This document shows, piece by piece, positions 26,032 to 37,275 of a stretch of DNA of 64,000 bases. The first letter of the stretch is position 1. Every line of letters begins with the position of its first letter. A program made the position numbers and the translations under genes. The stretch is from the NCBI RefSeq assembly GCF_009696275.1, contig NZ_VUMI01000003.1:124001-188000 (forward strand). The letters run 5' to 3'. This DNA is from Eisenbergiella porci (GTDB lineage Bacteria; Bacillota; Clostridia; Lachnospirales; Lachnospiraceae). The notes under the pieces are model-generated. The model made no database searches. It saw only the letters and a list, made by a program, of their open reading frames with translations, and had not been told where the DNA came from.

Positions 26032-26060
26032 TTGACAAAAGTGTTACACTGTGATACACT
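26032..26060 (+). promoter_or_regulatory. Promoter and operator-like palindrome for the RHH-recombinase operon
   Basis: TTGACA (26032-26037) and TACACT (26055-26060) are 17 bp apart. The interrupted palindrome GTGTTACACTGTGATACAC (26041-26059) overlaps the -10. A repressor bound there, perhaps the RHH protein encoded immediately downstream, would block the promoter. Confidence 0.6.
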
Positions 26061-26081
26061 ATATATAAGGAGGTGGATAGT

Positions 26082-26240
26082 TTGGCTGTTTCTGAAAATA
26101 ACGTAAGAGTACCTATAACAATTTCAAAGGAATTAAAGCAGCAGTTAGATAATCTGGCAAAAGAGGACAAGCGTACCTTTTCCAACTTATGCGCTAAGAT
26201 TTTATTTGACTATGTGCAGCAGAAAAAGGATGGTGAGTAA
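26082..26240 (+). CDS. Ribbon-helix-helix protein upstream of the recombinase
   Basis: 52 aa, starting with TTG at 26082, 7 bp after AAGGAGG. The sequence VRVPITISKELKQQLDNLAK and then EDKRTFSNLCAKILFDYVQQ is the classic RHH fold: a short beta strand followed by two helices. It stops 3 bp before the recombinase start, so the two are translationally coupled. Likely an autorepressor or recombination directionality factor; no other excisionase gene is evident near attR. Confidence 0.8.
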   Translation: MAVSENNVRVPITISKELKQQLDNLAKEDKRTFSNLCAKILFDYVQQKKDGE

Positions 26241-26243
26241 CCT

Positions 26244-27869
26244 TTGAGAATCTATATATACAGCCGTAAATCGGTATATACGGGCAAAGGGGAAAGCGTT
26301 GAAAACCAGATTGAAATGTGCAGGGAGTATATTTTAACCAAAATCCCCGAATCGAATAATGCGGAAATCGTCGTCTATGAAGACGAGGGCTTTTCTGCAA
26401 AGAACACGGACAGACCGCAATTCCAGCAAATGCTCCGTGATATAAAACTGAATAAACCGGAATACGTTGTCTGCTATCGTCTTGACCGTATCAGCCGTAA
26501 TGTCAGTGACTTTTCTTCTCTGATTGAAGACTTGAACAGCTACAATATTTCATTTATCTGTATCAAAGAAGAATTTGACACCTCAAAGCCTATGGGAAAA
26601 GCCATGATGTACATAGCTTCGGTTTTCGCCCAACTGGAAAGAGAAACGATTGCAGAGCGTGTCCGTGACAATATGCTAATGCTGGCTAGGACTGGACGCT
26701 GGCTGGGCGGCACTACCCCAACAGGATTTACTTCTGAAAAGATACAGGAAATCATCATTGACGGCAAAATCAAGACTTCCTGCAAGCTAAAGGACAATCC
26801 AGAGGAATTGAAAACCATTGACTGTATTCTGGAAAAGTTCTTAGAGCTTCGGAGCATATCCGGCGTAAGCAAATACTTAATCAAGCAGGGGATTAAATCA
26901 CGTACAGGAAAGATTTTCTCTCTATTAGGCATTAAAGAGATATTACAGAATCCGGTTTACTGTATCGCTGACGAAGACGCATGGGAATACTTCACGGAAC
27001 ATCATTCAGATGTTTGTTTTGAGAAAACCGATTGTTCCAATAAATACGGTCTGCTGGCATACAATAAGCGTGATTACCGAAAGAAAAGTGCCCCAAGACA
27101 GGATATGGATAAATGGATTGTCGCAATCGGTAAGCACAAGGGGCGTATTTCCGGTAAAAAGTGGGTAGCAATTCAAAATATCTTAAAAGACAATATCCCC
27201 ACAGGGAAGAAACCTGCTATCATGCATAATGACTATTCCTTGCTGTCCGGCTTAATCTTCTGTGATAAATGCCAGAGCCGGATGTTCGCAAAGCAGCGGA
27301 GCGGCAAAGGCGGCAACCGTGAACTTTACGACTATATTTGTAACAATAAACTGCGTGGCGGCTTAAATTTATGTGACTGTCAAAATCTCAATGGACAGCA
27401 GGCGGACGATATTGTTTGTGAATATCTCATGCAGTACACAGACGAGAACTCCGGTATCTACAAACTGCTGGAAAAGCTGAAACGTGATTTACAAGGACAG
27501 ACACAAAAAAGCCCCGTAGCGGTCATTGATGATAAAATCAAGAAATGTAACAGCGAGATTGACAATCTAATCAACACACTGTCACACGGAAACTTAGGAG
27601 CGGCGTTCATTGAACGTGTAAACGCCAGAATCACGGAGCTGGACAAAGAGCTTACTTCCATGAAAGAAGAAAAAGCCCGTCTGCAAAAGGATGTAAACAT
27701 CATCGCGGACAGGGAAATCCAAGTGGATATGCTGTCCACGGCGTTATCCAGCTTCAAAGACAATTTCCATACGCTGACGATTGAAGAAAAGCGTACCTTA
27801 ATCAAGCTGATAGTTAAGAAAATTGTCTGGGATGGCAAAGACCTCCATATTTTTATCGACGGCGAGTAG
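26244..27869 (+). CDS. Large serine recombinase (ICE integrase)
   Basis: 541 aa, TTG start at 26244. The resolvase domain begins RIYIYSRKSVYTGKGESVENQ, with Ser10 as the likely nucleophile, and includes YVVCYRLDRISRNVSDF and VFAQLERETIAERVRDNM. A Recombinase domain (residues about 165-280) is followed by a zinc ribbon (CDKCQSRM ... CDCQNLNG) and a C-terminal coiled coil. This is the TndX/TnpX type, which integrates and excises through a 2-bp core. Its stop is about 60 bp from attR. In Tn916 the tyrosine Int sits at the other end of the element. Confidence 0.95.
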   Translation: MRIYIYSRKSVYTGKGESVENQIEMCREYILTKIPESNNAEIVVYEDEGFSAKNTDRPQFQQMLRDIKLNKPEYVVCYRLDRISRNVSDFSSLIEDLNSYNISFICIKEEFDTSKPMGKAMMYIASVFAQLERETIAERVRDNMLMLARTGRWLGGTTPTGFTSEKIQEIIIDGKIKTSCKLKDNPEELKTIDCILEKFLELRSISGVSKYLIKQGIKSRTGKIFSLLGIKEILQNPVYCIADEDAWEYFTEHHSDVCFEKTDCSNKYGLLAYNKRDYRKKSAPRQDMDKWIVAIGKHKGRISGKKWVAIQNILKDNIPTGKKPAIMHNDYSLLSGLIFCDKCQSRMFAKQRSGKGGNRELYDYICNNKLRGGLNLCDCQNLNGQQADDIVCEYLMQYTDENSGIYKLLEKLKRDLQGQTQKSPVAVIDDKIKKCNSEIDNLINTLSHGNLGAAFIERVNARITELDKELTSMKEEKARLQKDVNIIADREIQVDMLSTALSSFKDNFHTLTIEEKRTLIKLIVKKIVWDGKDLHIFIDGE

Positions 27870-27910
27870 GGAACTGTCAGCCATCTACTCGTCGTATGGA
27901 GCAAAGTTGC

Positions 27911-27945
27911 CGTTTGGATGGTGGCGCATTTCCCACCATGCTGTC
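27911..27945. other. attR: right ICE/feoB junction
   Basis: ICE sequence GTTTGGATGGTGGCGCATTTCC meets feoB CCACCATGCTGTCC. The feoB frame resumes at codon TTT (27929-27931), CCC, ACC, ATG. Joined to the left end, the reconstructed attP has ATGGTGG and CCACCAT as perfect 7-bp arms around CGCAT/TTCCA. The dyad extends outward (TTTGG/ACAAA), and TT lies exactly at the centre. Confidence 0.82.
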
Positions 27946-28663
27946 CATCATCACGCTTTTCCTCATCGGCGGGGCGGGCGGGCTGACCGGCTCTCTCCTG
28001 GGCGCGTGCATCCTGGTGGCGCTCATTGTGCTGGGCGTCCTGATGACCTTCCTCGTCTCCAGGCTGCTTTCCGCCACCATACTGAAGGGCGTCCCCTCTT
28101 CCTTCACTCTGGAAATGCCGCCCTACCGCAGGCCCCAGATCCTGAAGGTGATTGTGCGCAGCATTGTTGACCGGACGCTGAAGGTGCTGGGAAGGGCCGT
28201 AATCTCCGCCGCGCCCGCCGGGCTGCTCATCTGGGTGCTGGCCAATGTGCCGCTTTCCGGACAGACCACGCTGCTTACGGCGCTCACCGGCTTTCTTGAT
28301 CCCTTCGCCCGACGGCTTGGCATGGACGGCTGTATCCTCACCGGTTTTCTTCTGGGGCTTCCGGCCAATGAAATCGTAGTGCCCATCATTATTATGACCT
28401 ATATGGCCAGGGGGAGTCTGCTGGAAGTGGAGGGCGTACAGCTGATGCAGCTATTTACCGCCAACGGCTGGACCTGGATTACGGCGGTAAGCACCCTTCT
28501 TTTTTCCCTGATGCACTGGCCCTGCGCCACCACCCTCCTTACGATCCGAAAGGAATCGGGGAGCCTGAAATGGACGCTGCTTTCCTTTCTTGTACCAACT
28601 GTTTGCGGAATTATACTCTGCTTCCTGTTCACCACCGCCGCCCGTTTTCTTTTTCCCGCCTGA
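27929..28663 (+). pseudogene. feoB: feoB, 3' fragment
   Basis: Carries on feoB after the ICE: FPTMLSIITLFLIGGAGGLT, then the second Gate domain with PPYRRPQILKVIVRSIVDRTLKVLGRAV and AAPAGLLIWVLANVPL. The conserved GLPANEIVVPIIIM and a final membrane helix follow. Together with codons 1-484 at 2388-3839 this gives a 727-aa FeoB, a normal length. No start or ribosome site is available for independent expression. The gene would be repaired by excision. Confidence 0.93.
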
Positions 28664-28686
28664 GGGGACGGTGCTGCTAAAGAAGT

Positions 28687-28727
28687 CAAAAACGCCTGCC
28701 GGAGAAATTGCCGGCAGGCGTTTTTAA
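28687..28727. terminator. Bidirectional terminator between feoB and an AraC-family gene
   Basis: AAAAACGCCTGCCGG pairs with CCGGCAGGCGTTTTT around a short loop. A-runs and T-runs on both sides let it act on the plus-strand feo operon and on the convergent minus-strand regulator. Confidence 0.85.
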
Positions 28728-28729
28728 GA

Positions 28730-29656
28730 CTATTCCATTTTTTCTTCCCTGTCTGTAATAAGCTTCATCCAGATTTCCATGCTCGTTGTTTCCATGGTAT
28801 GGCTGGCATAAAGCTCGGCGCAGAAGCCTTCCGTCTGCAGTCCGTGGCCGGGAAGCCATACCCCGTAAACGTAATTCAGCGCCTTGTAAAGAGCATCCGT
28901 CACAAGCATCATGAAATTTTCCGCCTCAAAGGAACACACGACATACTCCCCTGCGGGAAGCTCCCACTGCGAATATCCTAAAGCCGCAGCGTCCGGCCGG
29001 ATTCTTGCGCCCGCAAAATAACGGAAAAACCCTTCCTCACTGCAGGGCAGCGTAACCCCGGCTTCCTCTCCGCTCTCCATAAGGCCCGGTATTTTATCCT
29101 TTGCCTCATGCAGGTCGTCCCACAGCTGTCCAAGGGGATCCACTCCGGAGTCGCATCCGATGCCGTCCAGGAAGGCAACCGGCATTTTCTTTTCAAAGCC
29201 CGTATATCTGACGGCTTCTTCCTTCTGTTCTCTTTTTACCTCAATGACAATCCCCTCCGTTACCAGGGGAACCCCTTCCCCCACCAATACATAATTCAGG
29301 GAAAGCTCCGGTTTGGTCATGCGGTTTAAGGTTGTTGGATTACGGCGGTATTCCTCCGGCGTCATGCCGAAGGTTTCCTTAAACGTCCTGGTGAAATGTT
29401 CATGTGAGGTAAAGCCAAGCTCCAGGGCAATATCCAAAATGCGGCTGTCCTTCTGCAGCAGCGCCTCCGTCGCCTTACCCATGCGGCGGAGCTTAATGTA
29501 CTCACCCACCGGCTTTTTTACCAGCCGCTTAAACAGTCTCTGGTAATAAAAAGGTGACAGTGAGGCCATTTCTGCCAGATTATCTATGGCAAGCTCCTCT
29601 CCCAGATGCTTATCAATGTAGTCTACCGTCTGCTGTATCTGTTCCCATGCGTACAT
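28730..29656 (-). CDS. AraC-family regulator with GyrI-like ligand domain (first of four)
   Basis: 308 aa, ATG 29656 after AAAGGAGG. The N-terminal AraC HTH pair includes LAIDNLAEMASLSPFYYQRLFK and ILDIALELGFTSHEHFTRTFKETFGMTPEEYR. A linker of about 40 residues leads to a GyrI/AraC effector-binding domain (VPLVTEGIVIEVKREQ ... SMEIWMKLI). Such proteins sense small molecules and resemble SbmC/Rob C-termini. No operon partner is adjacent. Confidence 0.9.
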   Translation of the reverse strand: MYAWEQIQQTVDYIDKHLGEELAIDNLAEMASLSPFYYQRLFKRLVKKPVGEYIKLRRMGKATEALLQKDSRILDIALELGFTSHEHFTRTFKETFGMTPEEYRRNPTTLNRMTKPELSLNYVLVGEGVPLVTEGIVIEVKREQKEEAVRYTGFEKKMPVAFLDGIGCDSGVDPLGQLWDDLHEAKDKIPGLMESGEEAGVTLPCSEEGFFRYFAGARIRPDAAALGYSQWELPAGEYVVCSFEAENFMMLVTDALYKALNYVYGVWLPGHGLQTEGFCAELYASHTMETTSMEIWMKLITDREEKME

Positions 29657-29784
29657 TTTTTGTTCCTCCTTTTTTTATTACCATACCATACCTGTACTGC
29701 AGCCGCTTGACTGTCTCTGCCCTTTTTGTAATCTGTGGCAGGGGGATTTTTCCAGCGGTTTGTCCAGTTGGCGCAAACAGTATT

Positions 29785-30183
29785 TTACAGCCTGTCAGAT
29801 CGGTGTTTTTGCAGCACATACGCCAGGGCAAGGAAGAGCAGCCCTGCGGCAGACAATATCCCGCCGCAGAATAACAGAGGCGTCAGCGTAATCTCCACCG
29901 TTCTTCCCAGAATCCGATTGGTCAAGAAACGGGCTGATGATGAAATGGCAAAGGGTATGGCCGCTCCGGTAAGCAGGCCTGCGGCCATGCTGTCCCAGGC
30001 CAGCAGGCGGAGCCCTGCAGACCATCCCCTGCAGGCCCAGAATACGGCGGCGGCACCTGCAAAAAGAAACAGGAATGCAACAGCCTTTGCCTGAAAAGAA
30101 GTCAACGCGGCATACAGCCGCAGCGGACCGTTTACCGGCAGATAAACGTCGCCAAGCATACCGGCTGCGACCGTCTTAAGACC
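29785..30183 (-). pseudogene. C-terminal part of a frame-split membrane protein
   Basis: The open frame enters just after the stop of the upstream ORF and reads LKTVAAGMLGDVYLPVNGPL, followed by three hydrophobic helices (AVAFLFLFAGAAAVFWAC, LLAWDSMAAGLLTGAAIPFAI, TPLLFCGGILSAAGLLFLALAYVL). It is shifted by one base relative to the N-terminal part at 30176-30667. An ATG at 30159 could start a 124-aa protein, but it has no good ribosome site. It probably belongs to one roughly 295-aa protein. Confidence 0.6.
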
Positions 30184-30667
30184 CGTCTGCTATTATATTA
30201 ACCTGAATTTCTATCCCATCCTCCAGTACCGTCTTTTGTTCCTCTGTCAGAAGCTCTCCCATTTCCTTTATCACTTCCGAGTAAATACCCTCCTTCAGTT
30301 CTTCCACCGTTTTATCCGTCAGAAATATGGCAGCTTCATTTCCGGTCCTTCCGGCTGATTCTGCCATTTCCGCGATTTTTGCAGTCTCTTCCATTACCGC
30401 CTCTTCAGCCATGGCATCCAGGAGATCGCCTGTCAGCCTTTGCAGCGCAGCACTGTCCGTAATCCCCTTCTCTATGGCCTCCATCTGTCCATAGGTCACT
30501 TCCGGCCAACCCCTGTATACCTCGTCCAGTACTCTGGAGGATACTGCACGCCCCACAATCACGTTATTAATCGTAAATGTACATAACGGCCCGGCGGAAA
30601 TGCAAAGGCAGAAAAAAATTACCGCCGTCATATACACAAAGCTTCCAAACACTCTGAGCGCCCTCAT
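30176..30667 (-). CDS. N-terminal part of a frame-split membrane protein
   Basis: 163 aa from ATG 30667 after AAAGGAG. One N-terminal hydrophobic helix (FGSFVYMTAVIFFCLCISAG) leads into a helical, acidic extracellular region (AMAEEAVMEETAKIAEMAES ... EEQKTVLEDGIEIQVNIIADG) and ends at TCT TAA. A +1 shift at GGG-T-CTT would continue into the 29785-30183 frame with three more membrane helices. Either a one-base insertion has broken the gene or frameshifting is used. Family unrecognised. Confidence 0.6.
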   Translation of the reverse strand: MRALRVFGSFVYMTAVIFFCLCISAGPLCTFTINNVIVGRAVSSRVLDEVYRGWPEVTYGQMEAIEKGITDSAALQRLTGDLLDAMAEEAVMEETAKIAEMAESAGRTGNEAAIFLTDKTVEELKEGIYSEVIKEMGELLTEEQKTVLEDGIEIQVNIIADGS

Positions 30668-30758
30668 CTGATTTCTCCTTTCACTTCTTACATGGGAAAC
30701 ACACAAAAGCATCACATCTCAGCCGCCATCCGGCGCAGCATTCTCCTCTCCCCGCAGC

Positions 30759-31214
30759 CTATCTGCGGCTGAAAAAGAAGTATGCCGCCGCCTTCAGGAC
30801 AACCGTAAGCCCCAGTATGGTGATTGCCGTATAAAAGGCCGCCATGTTGAATAATGCGGCTGTCACAGTGATAAACAGCAGAGATAACAACAGGATATCC
30901 ACTATGATCCCTCCGCTTTTATCATGCAGATACTGATTTCTTTCGTCCTGCTCCATGCGCAGCTGTTCCTTTAAAAGCATTCTGTTTTTCAGCAGCTTTT
31001 TATTTCGGACAATTCTGTAAGCCACATAAATCAGGCCCCCGAAAAAAACAAAACTGCTGAACTGCTTCGCCAGGCCGGTCATAATCCTGGAATCCCCGCC
31101 GCCCAGTTCCGCCACCGTTACCATATAAACCAGCATCGCAGCTAAAACCATCCACAAAATACGGATACGCCATTTAATTTTATCCGTATAGCTTAATTTC
31201 TTACAATTCCTCAT
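30759..31214 (-). CDS. Four-helix membrane protein next to an XRE regulator
   Basis: 151 aa with four hydrophobic segments: ILWMVLAAMLVYMVTVAEL, FSSFVFFGGLIYVAYRI, IIVDILLLSLLFITVTAALFNMA and FYTAITILGLTVVLKAAAYFF. A charged cytosolic loop (KKLLKNRMLLKEQLRMEQDERN) lies in the middle. Its start overlaps the XRE gene stop by 14 bp, so both form an operon. Small XRE plus membrane-protein pairs of this kind are common in Firmicutes; the function is unknown. Confidence 0.7.
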   Translation of the reverse strand: MRNCKKLSYTDKIKWRIRILWMVLAAMLVYMVTVAELGGGDSRIMTGLAKQFSSFVFFGGLIYVAYRIVRNKKLLKNRMLLKEQLRMEQDERNQYLHDKSGGIIVDILLLSLLFITVTAALFNMAAFYTAITILGLTVVLKAAAYFFFSRR

Positions 31215-31431
31215 ACTTTTGATCCTCCAGCCTTTTGTTTTCTTCCAGGCAGCACAGCTCCTCCACTGTTACATGAAAAACCTCCGCTATCCGATATGCC
31301 AGCATTAAGGACGGGCTGTACTGTTCCTTCTCAATGGATATGATTGTCCTGGCCGAAACGTGAACCAATTCGGCAAGCTGCTGCTGGGTAATCCCGGATG
31401 CGGTTCGCAGCTCTTTCACCTTCGTTTTCAT
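31201..31431 (-). CDS. Small XRE-family repressor
   Basis: 76 aa from ATG 31431 (MKTKVKELRTASGITQQQLA), a compact helix-turn-helix (ELVHVSARTIISIEKEQYSPSLMLAYRIAEVFHVTVEELC) of the SinR/YozG type. A start at 31452 lies inside the operator region. Two tandem palindromes immediately upstream (31454-31484) are probable autoregulatory operators. It heads the operon with the four-helix membrane protein and probably the frame-split gene. Confidence 0.85.
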   Translation of the reverse strand: MKTKVKELRTASGITQQQLAELVHVSARTIISIEKEQYSPSLMLAYRIAEVFHVTVEELCCLEENKRLEDQKYEEL

Positions 31432-31453
31432 TATCAGCCTCCCTTTATTCATA

Positions 31454-31484
31454 TGAAGTATACTTCACGTGAAGTCAACTTCAC
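31454..31484. promoter_or_regulatory. Tandem palindromic operators for the XRE operon
   Basis: TGAAGTATACTTCA (31454-31467, perfect) and GTGAAGTCAACTTCAC (31469-31484, perfect 7-bp arms) share the GAAGT/ACTTC half-sites, with centres 16 bp apart. They sit 23 bp upstream of the XRE start, as expected for an autorepressor. Confidence 0.75.
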
Positions 31485-32185
31485 ATTACTATATTTCATA
31501 AAATATCTCAAGACATTTTGAAATTCATTGTGAAGGAACCAGGATAAATGCATCAGCGTCGGCGCCGTCCTTCCTGCCATCTGAAGCGGCTGCAATCAAC
31601 TGTCTTTCTTCCTCTTATTCCTAATAATTTATAAAATCTTTCGTGTTTTTTTTATTTTTTCTTATGAATGTGTACATAGTTTTGTCACATTTGTAGGGTA
31701 TGATTATAACAAATTGATGGGAACACGGAATTGTGTCAGTCAGGCTTATGGATGCGGTTCTGTTGCTCAATTATATTATAAAAAAAGTGAAGGTCCCGTA
31801 CTTGCGGGGCCTTCCGCTATTTTTGCGGTTTTGGCGGCAGCTTTGGAGCGGACGCACATCAGTTCTGCCGGAGCCGGACGGCGCCCCGGACATTGGCGGC
31901 TTTTGGAATGTCTTGGCGTAAAGGCGTGAACTTACAATTTAGCTCGTCATAAATAATGGAAAATGAATGGGCTTTCGTGCAAAGCGCCTTGAATTTTTTT
32001 GTGGAATTTGCTGATATTTTGTGGCGTTTTTGCGGATATGGCAGTATAATATAACTATAGAGAAACTTGTTGATTTTGATTAGCAGTTGTGGTGAAGGAC
32101 GCATCGGCTGAATATATGCGGATGGCTGATCGTAGAGGCCGGAACGTGAAATTTGCCGGAACTCTGCAGAAAAGGGGGAGCATAT
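31485..32185. other. Long intergenic region between XRE operon and aldolase
   Basis: No convincing gene. A hairpin AAGGTCCCG/CGGGGCCTT at 31790-31813 is followed by a smaller CCGC/GCGG stem with a T-rich loop, possibly a terminator of a short transcript. TATAAT at 32045-32050 with a weak -35 region is the likely -10 of the aldolase gene. The short overlapping ORFs at 31714-31929 have no ribosome site. Confidence 0.45.
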
Positions 32186-33073
32186 ATGAATCAGGAACAA
32201 TTTGAACGGATGCACAAGGGAAACGGTTTTATCGCGGCACTGGATCAGAGCGGCGGGAGCACGCCGAAGGCTCTCCGGCTCTATGGTATTCCGGATGAAG
32301 CCTATCACAGCGATAAGGAGATGTTCGACCTTATCCATGAGATGAGGACCAGGATTATGACAAGCCCTGCTTTCACTTCCGAGCATATTCTGGGGGCAAT
32401 TCTTTTTGAGAACACGATGGAACGGCAGATTGACGGGAAGTTTACCGCAGATTACCTGTGGGAAGAGAAAGGGATTCTGCCGATCCTGAAGGTGGACAAG
32501 GGACTTGCGGAGCAGGAATACGGCGTCCGGATGATGAAGCCTATCCACAATCTGGAGGAACTGCTGGAACGGGCGAAGGAAAGGCATATTTTCGGAACGA
32601 AAATGCGGTCTGTTATCAAAGCGGCCGATCCTTACGGAATTAAAAAAATCGTGGACCAGCAGTTTGAAATTGGTTGCCGTATTGCCGACGCAGGACTGGT
32701 TCCGATTCTTGAGCCTGAGGTGGATATCTTCATTCCCGACAAGGAGGCGGCGGAAAATCTGCTGAAAAAGGAGCTGCTGGCGCATTTAAGCACGCTGGCT
32801 CCGGATACGAAGCTGATGTTTAAGCTTTCGATACCCAGTATAGACGATTTTTATGCAGAGCTGATTGACGATCCTCATGTGGTGCGTGTTGTGGCGCTGT
32901 CCGGCGGTTACAGCCAGGTGGAAGCCAATCAGCGGCTGGCAAGGAATCACCGGCTGATCGCAAGCTTTTCCAGGGCGCTTACCGCAGGGCTTTTGAAGCA
33001 GCAGACGGACGAGGAATTCAATGCGGTGCTGAAACGCTCCATTGATGAGATTTATAAGGCCTCCATGACCTGA
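32186..33073 (+). CDS. fda: Class I fructose-1,6-bisphosphate aldolase
   Basis: 295 aa from ATG 32186 after AAAGGGGGAG. The N-terminus MNQEQFERMHKGNGFIAALDQSGGSTPKAL matches staphylococcal-type class I aldolases. The Schiff-base region includes ILPILKVDKG and FGTKMRSVIK, with LEPEVDIFIPDK and LMFKLSIPS downstream. It interconverts fructose-1,6-bisphosphate with DHAP and glyceraldehyde-3-phosphate without a metal ion. Single-gene unit closed by a strong terminator at 33136-33193. Confidence 0.93.
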   Translation: MNQEQFERMHKGNGFIAALDQSGGSTPKALRLYGIPDEAYHSDKEMFDLIHEMRTRIMTSPAFTSEHILGAILFENTMERQIDGKFTADYLWEEKGILPILKVDKGLAEQEYGVRMMKPIHNLEELLERAKERHIFGTKMRSVIKAADPYGIKKIVDQQFEIGCRIADAGLVPILEPEVDIFIPDKEAAENLLKKELLAHLSTLAPDTKLMFKLSIPSIDDFYAELIDDPHVVRVVALSGGYSQVEANQRLARNHRLIASFSRALTAGLLKQQTDEEFNAVLKRSIDEIYKASMT

Positions 33074-33135
33074 GTCCTGAAGGGGCTGCGGCCCAAACAG
33101 TATTGAGTCAGCTTGAATGATGTATAATTTCACAG

Positions 33136-33193
33136 AAACGGCCGCCTGCGGAAGCGCTGATGTTACCATCGCTTCCGGGGCGGCCGTTTTTTA
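33136..33193. terminator. Terminator between aldolase and lacZ
   Basis: AAACGGCCGCC and GGCGGCCGTTT, extended by GGAAGCG/CGCTTCC, form a long stem followed by TTTTTT on the plus strand. It can serve both convergent genes. Confidence 0.85.
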
Positions 33194-33209
33194 CTGCGTT
33201 AACGCTTTT

Positions 33210-36347
<3,138 letters not shown>

Positions 36348-36476
36348 CTAAAGGAAAACTTCATACACACATATCCTTATATTAAATAATAAAAGATCCT
36401 AAACCATTTGAAAATGTAAAATCTTGCAGTTTATTTGTCTTTTTCTGACCGGTTTCCATTTATGTGGAGAGATGCC

Positions 36477-36860
36477 AAACGTCCCGGTTCCGGTTCCATC
36501 CGCCCTTTGTCCGCGCAGGCTGCGGCCGGGCTTCCTTTTCCCGGGCCGGCGGGGCGTGTTTTCGGCTCCATTGGAAAAAACGGAGATGTTTCTTACCGCT
36601 TCCCCAGGGCCGGGCTTCTGCCGCCCTTAGCGGCCTGTCTGACGACGCAGCAGGCCTCAAAACCTTTTCACGCGCCGCAGCTTCCAGGGCCGCTGCGGAG
36701 GAGTTTTGGCCGCGTTGGCAGATGCCCGGTATAGGGGAACGGTTAGAAACACCCCGTTTTTGAGACTGGAACCGAAAACACGCCCCGCCGGACCGGGAAA
36801 AGGAAGCCCGGCCGCAGCCTGCGCGGACAAAGGGCGGATGGAACCGGAACCGGGACGTTT
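36477..36860. repeat. 89-bp near-perfect inverted repeat enclosing 206 bp
   Basis: The arm 36477-36565 (starting AAACGTCCCGGTTCC) is the reverse complement of 36772-36860 with one mismatch in 89. The similarity continues inward imperfectly for another 50-60 bp (for example TGTTTCT and ACCG blocks), so nearly the whole 384-bp unit can fold back. It is GC-rich and non-coding, and the ORFs across it are mirror translations of the arms. It lies between the 133-aa membrane protein gene and the lacZ leader. A foldback/MITE-type element or an invertible segment are both possible. Confidence 0.9.
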
Positions 36861-36873
36861 CCCCCTCCCCCGC

Positions 36874-37275
36874 TCAACGGACCAGAGTTCTTTCGTTGAT
36901 GATTTCTACTATGATGACGATAATTCCCACCATGACGGGAAGCAGAATCAGCGGGGCATAGCCGGTGGTGAGGATAAGGCCGGCTACCGCCAGGCAATAA
37001 AGGAAGTACATGGCCAGGGGAATGCGTAAAAGGTGGTGCCATTGGCGGCGCATTCCCCGGATGCAGAGAAGGAAGCAGGCCAAAAGCAGCACGGCTATTA
37101 TGAGAAAATAAGCTGCAATCCATACGGCCGGCAGGATGGCGTCTGTAAAATAGGCGCTTTGCTTACCAGTGAAAAGGCGGACGCTTTCCAACGCGATAAA
37201 TAAAAAGGAAAGGAGTAATATCACCGGGCTGGAGACATTGCTTTTCTTATCCATATGCTTATCCATGTCCGTCAC
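36874..37275 (-). CDS. Small membrane protein downstream of the GH13 gene
   Basis: 133 aa. Starts with GTG 37275, overlapping the GH13 stop by 4 bp; ATG 37266 is an alternative. Four hydrophobic helices are visible (VILLLSFLFIALESVRLF, ILPAVWIAAYFLIIAVLLLACFLL, IPLAMYFLYCLAVAGLILTTG, LILLPVMVGIIVIIVEII). Overlap with the glucosidase gene suggests co-expression. Family and function are not recognised. Confidence 0.65.
   Translation of the reverse strand: MTDMDKHMDKKSNVSSPVILLLSFLFIALESVRLFTGKQSAYFTDAILPAVWIAAYFLIIAVLLLACFLLCIRGMRRQWHHLLRIPLAMYFLYCLAVAGLILTTGYAPLILLPVMVGIIVIIVEIINERTLVR

Larger units (their letters stand above)
3840..27929. mobile_element. Tn916-family integrative conjugative element with serine recombinase, inserted in feoB
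   Basis: About 24.1 kb. The transfer backbone on the minus strand is collinear with Tn916 orf23 through orf13, followed by regulators like orf9, orf7 and orf8. Tn916 carries Int/Xis next to orf8, whereas this element has a 541-aa serine recombinase at the opposite, orf23-side end. Cargo comprises a CD-NTase/SLATT pair, a 2TM protein, a DUF2089/membrane/KTR set, an IS91-like element and a group II intron. No tetracycline resistance gene is present. Boundaries rest on rejoining feoB in frame across the junctions. All core transfer genes appear intact apart from the intron in orf21, so mobility is plausible. Confidence 0.92.

Noticed and set aside
31714-31929. Two overlapping short plus-strand ORFs in the aldolase upstream region
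   Set aside because: No ribosome sites, out of frame with each other, spanning a hairpin.
31859-32785. 308-codon minus-strand ORF
   Set aside because: Antisense to the aldolase gene and its leader; its composition mirrors the aldolase codons.
36424-37029. Several ORFs across the 89-bp repeat
   Set aside because: They are translations of the two mirror-image arms in different frames, without start sites.
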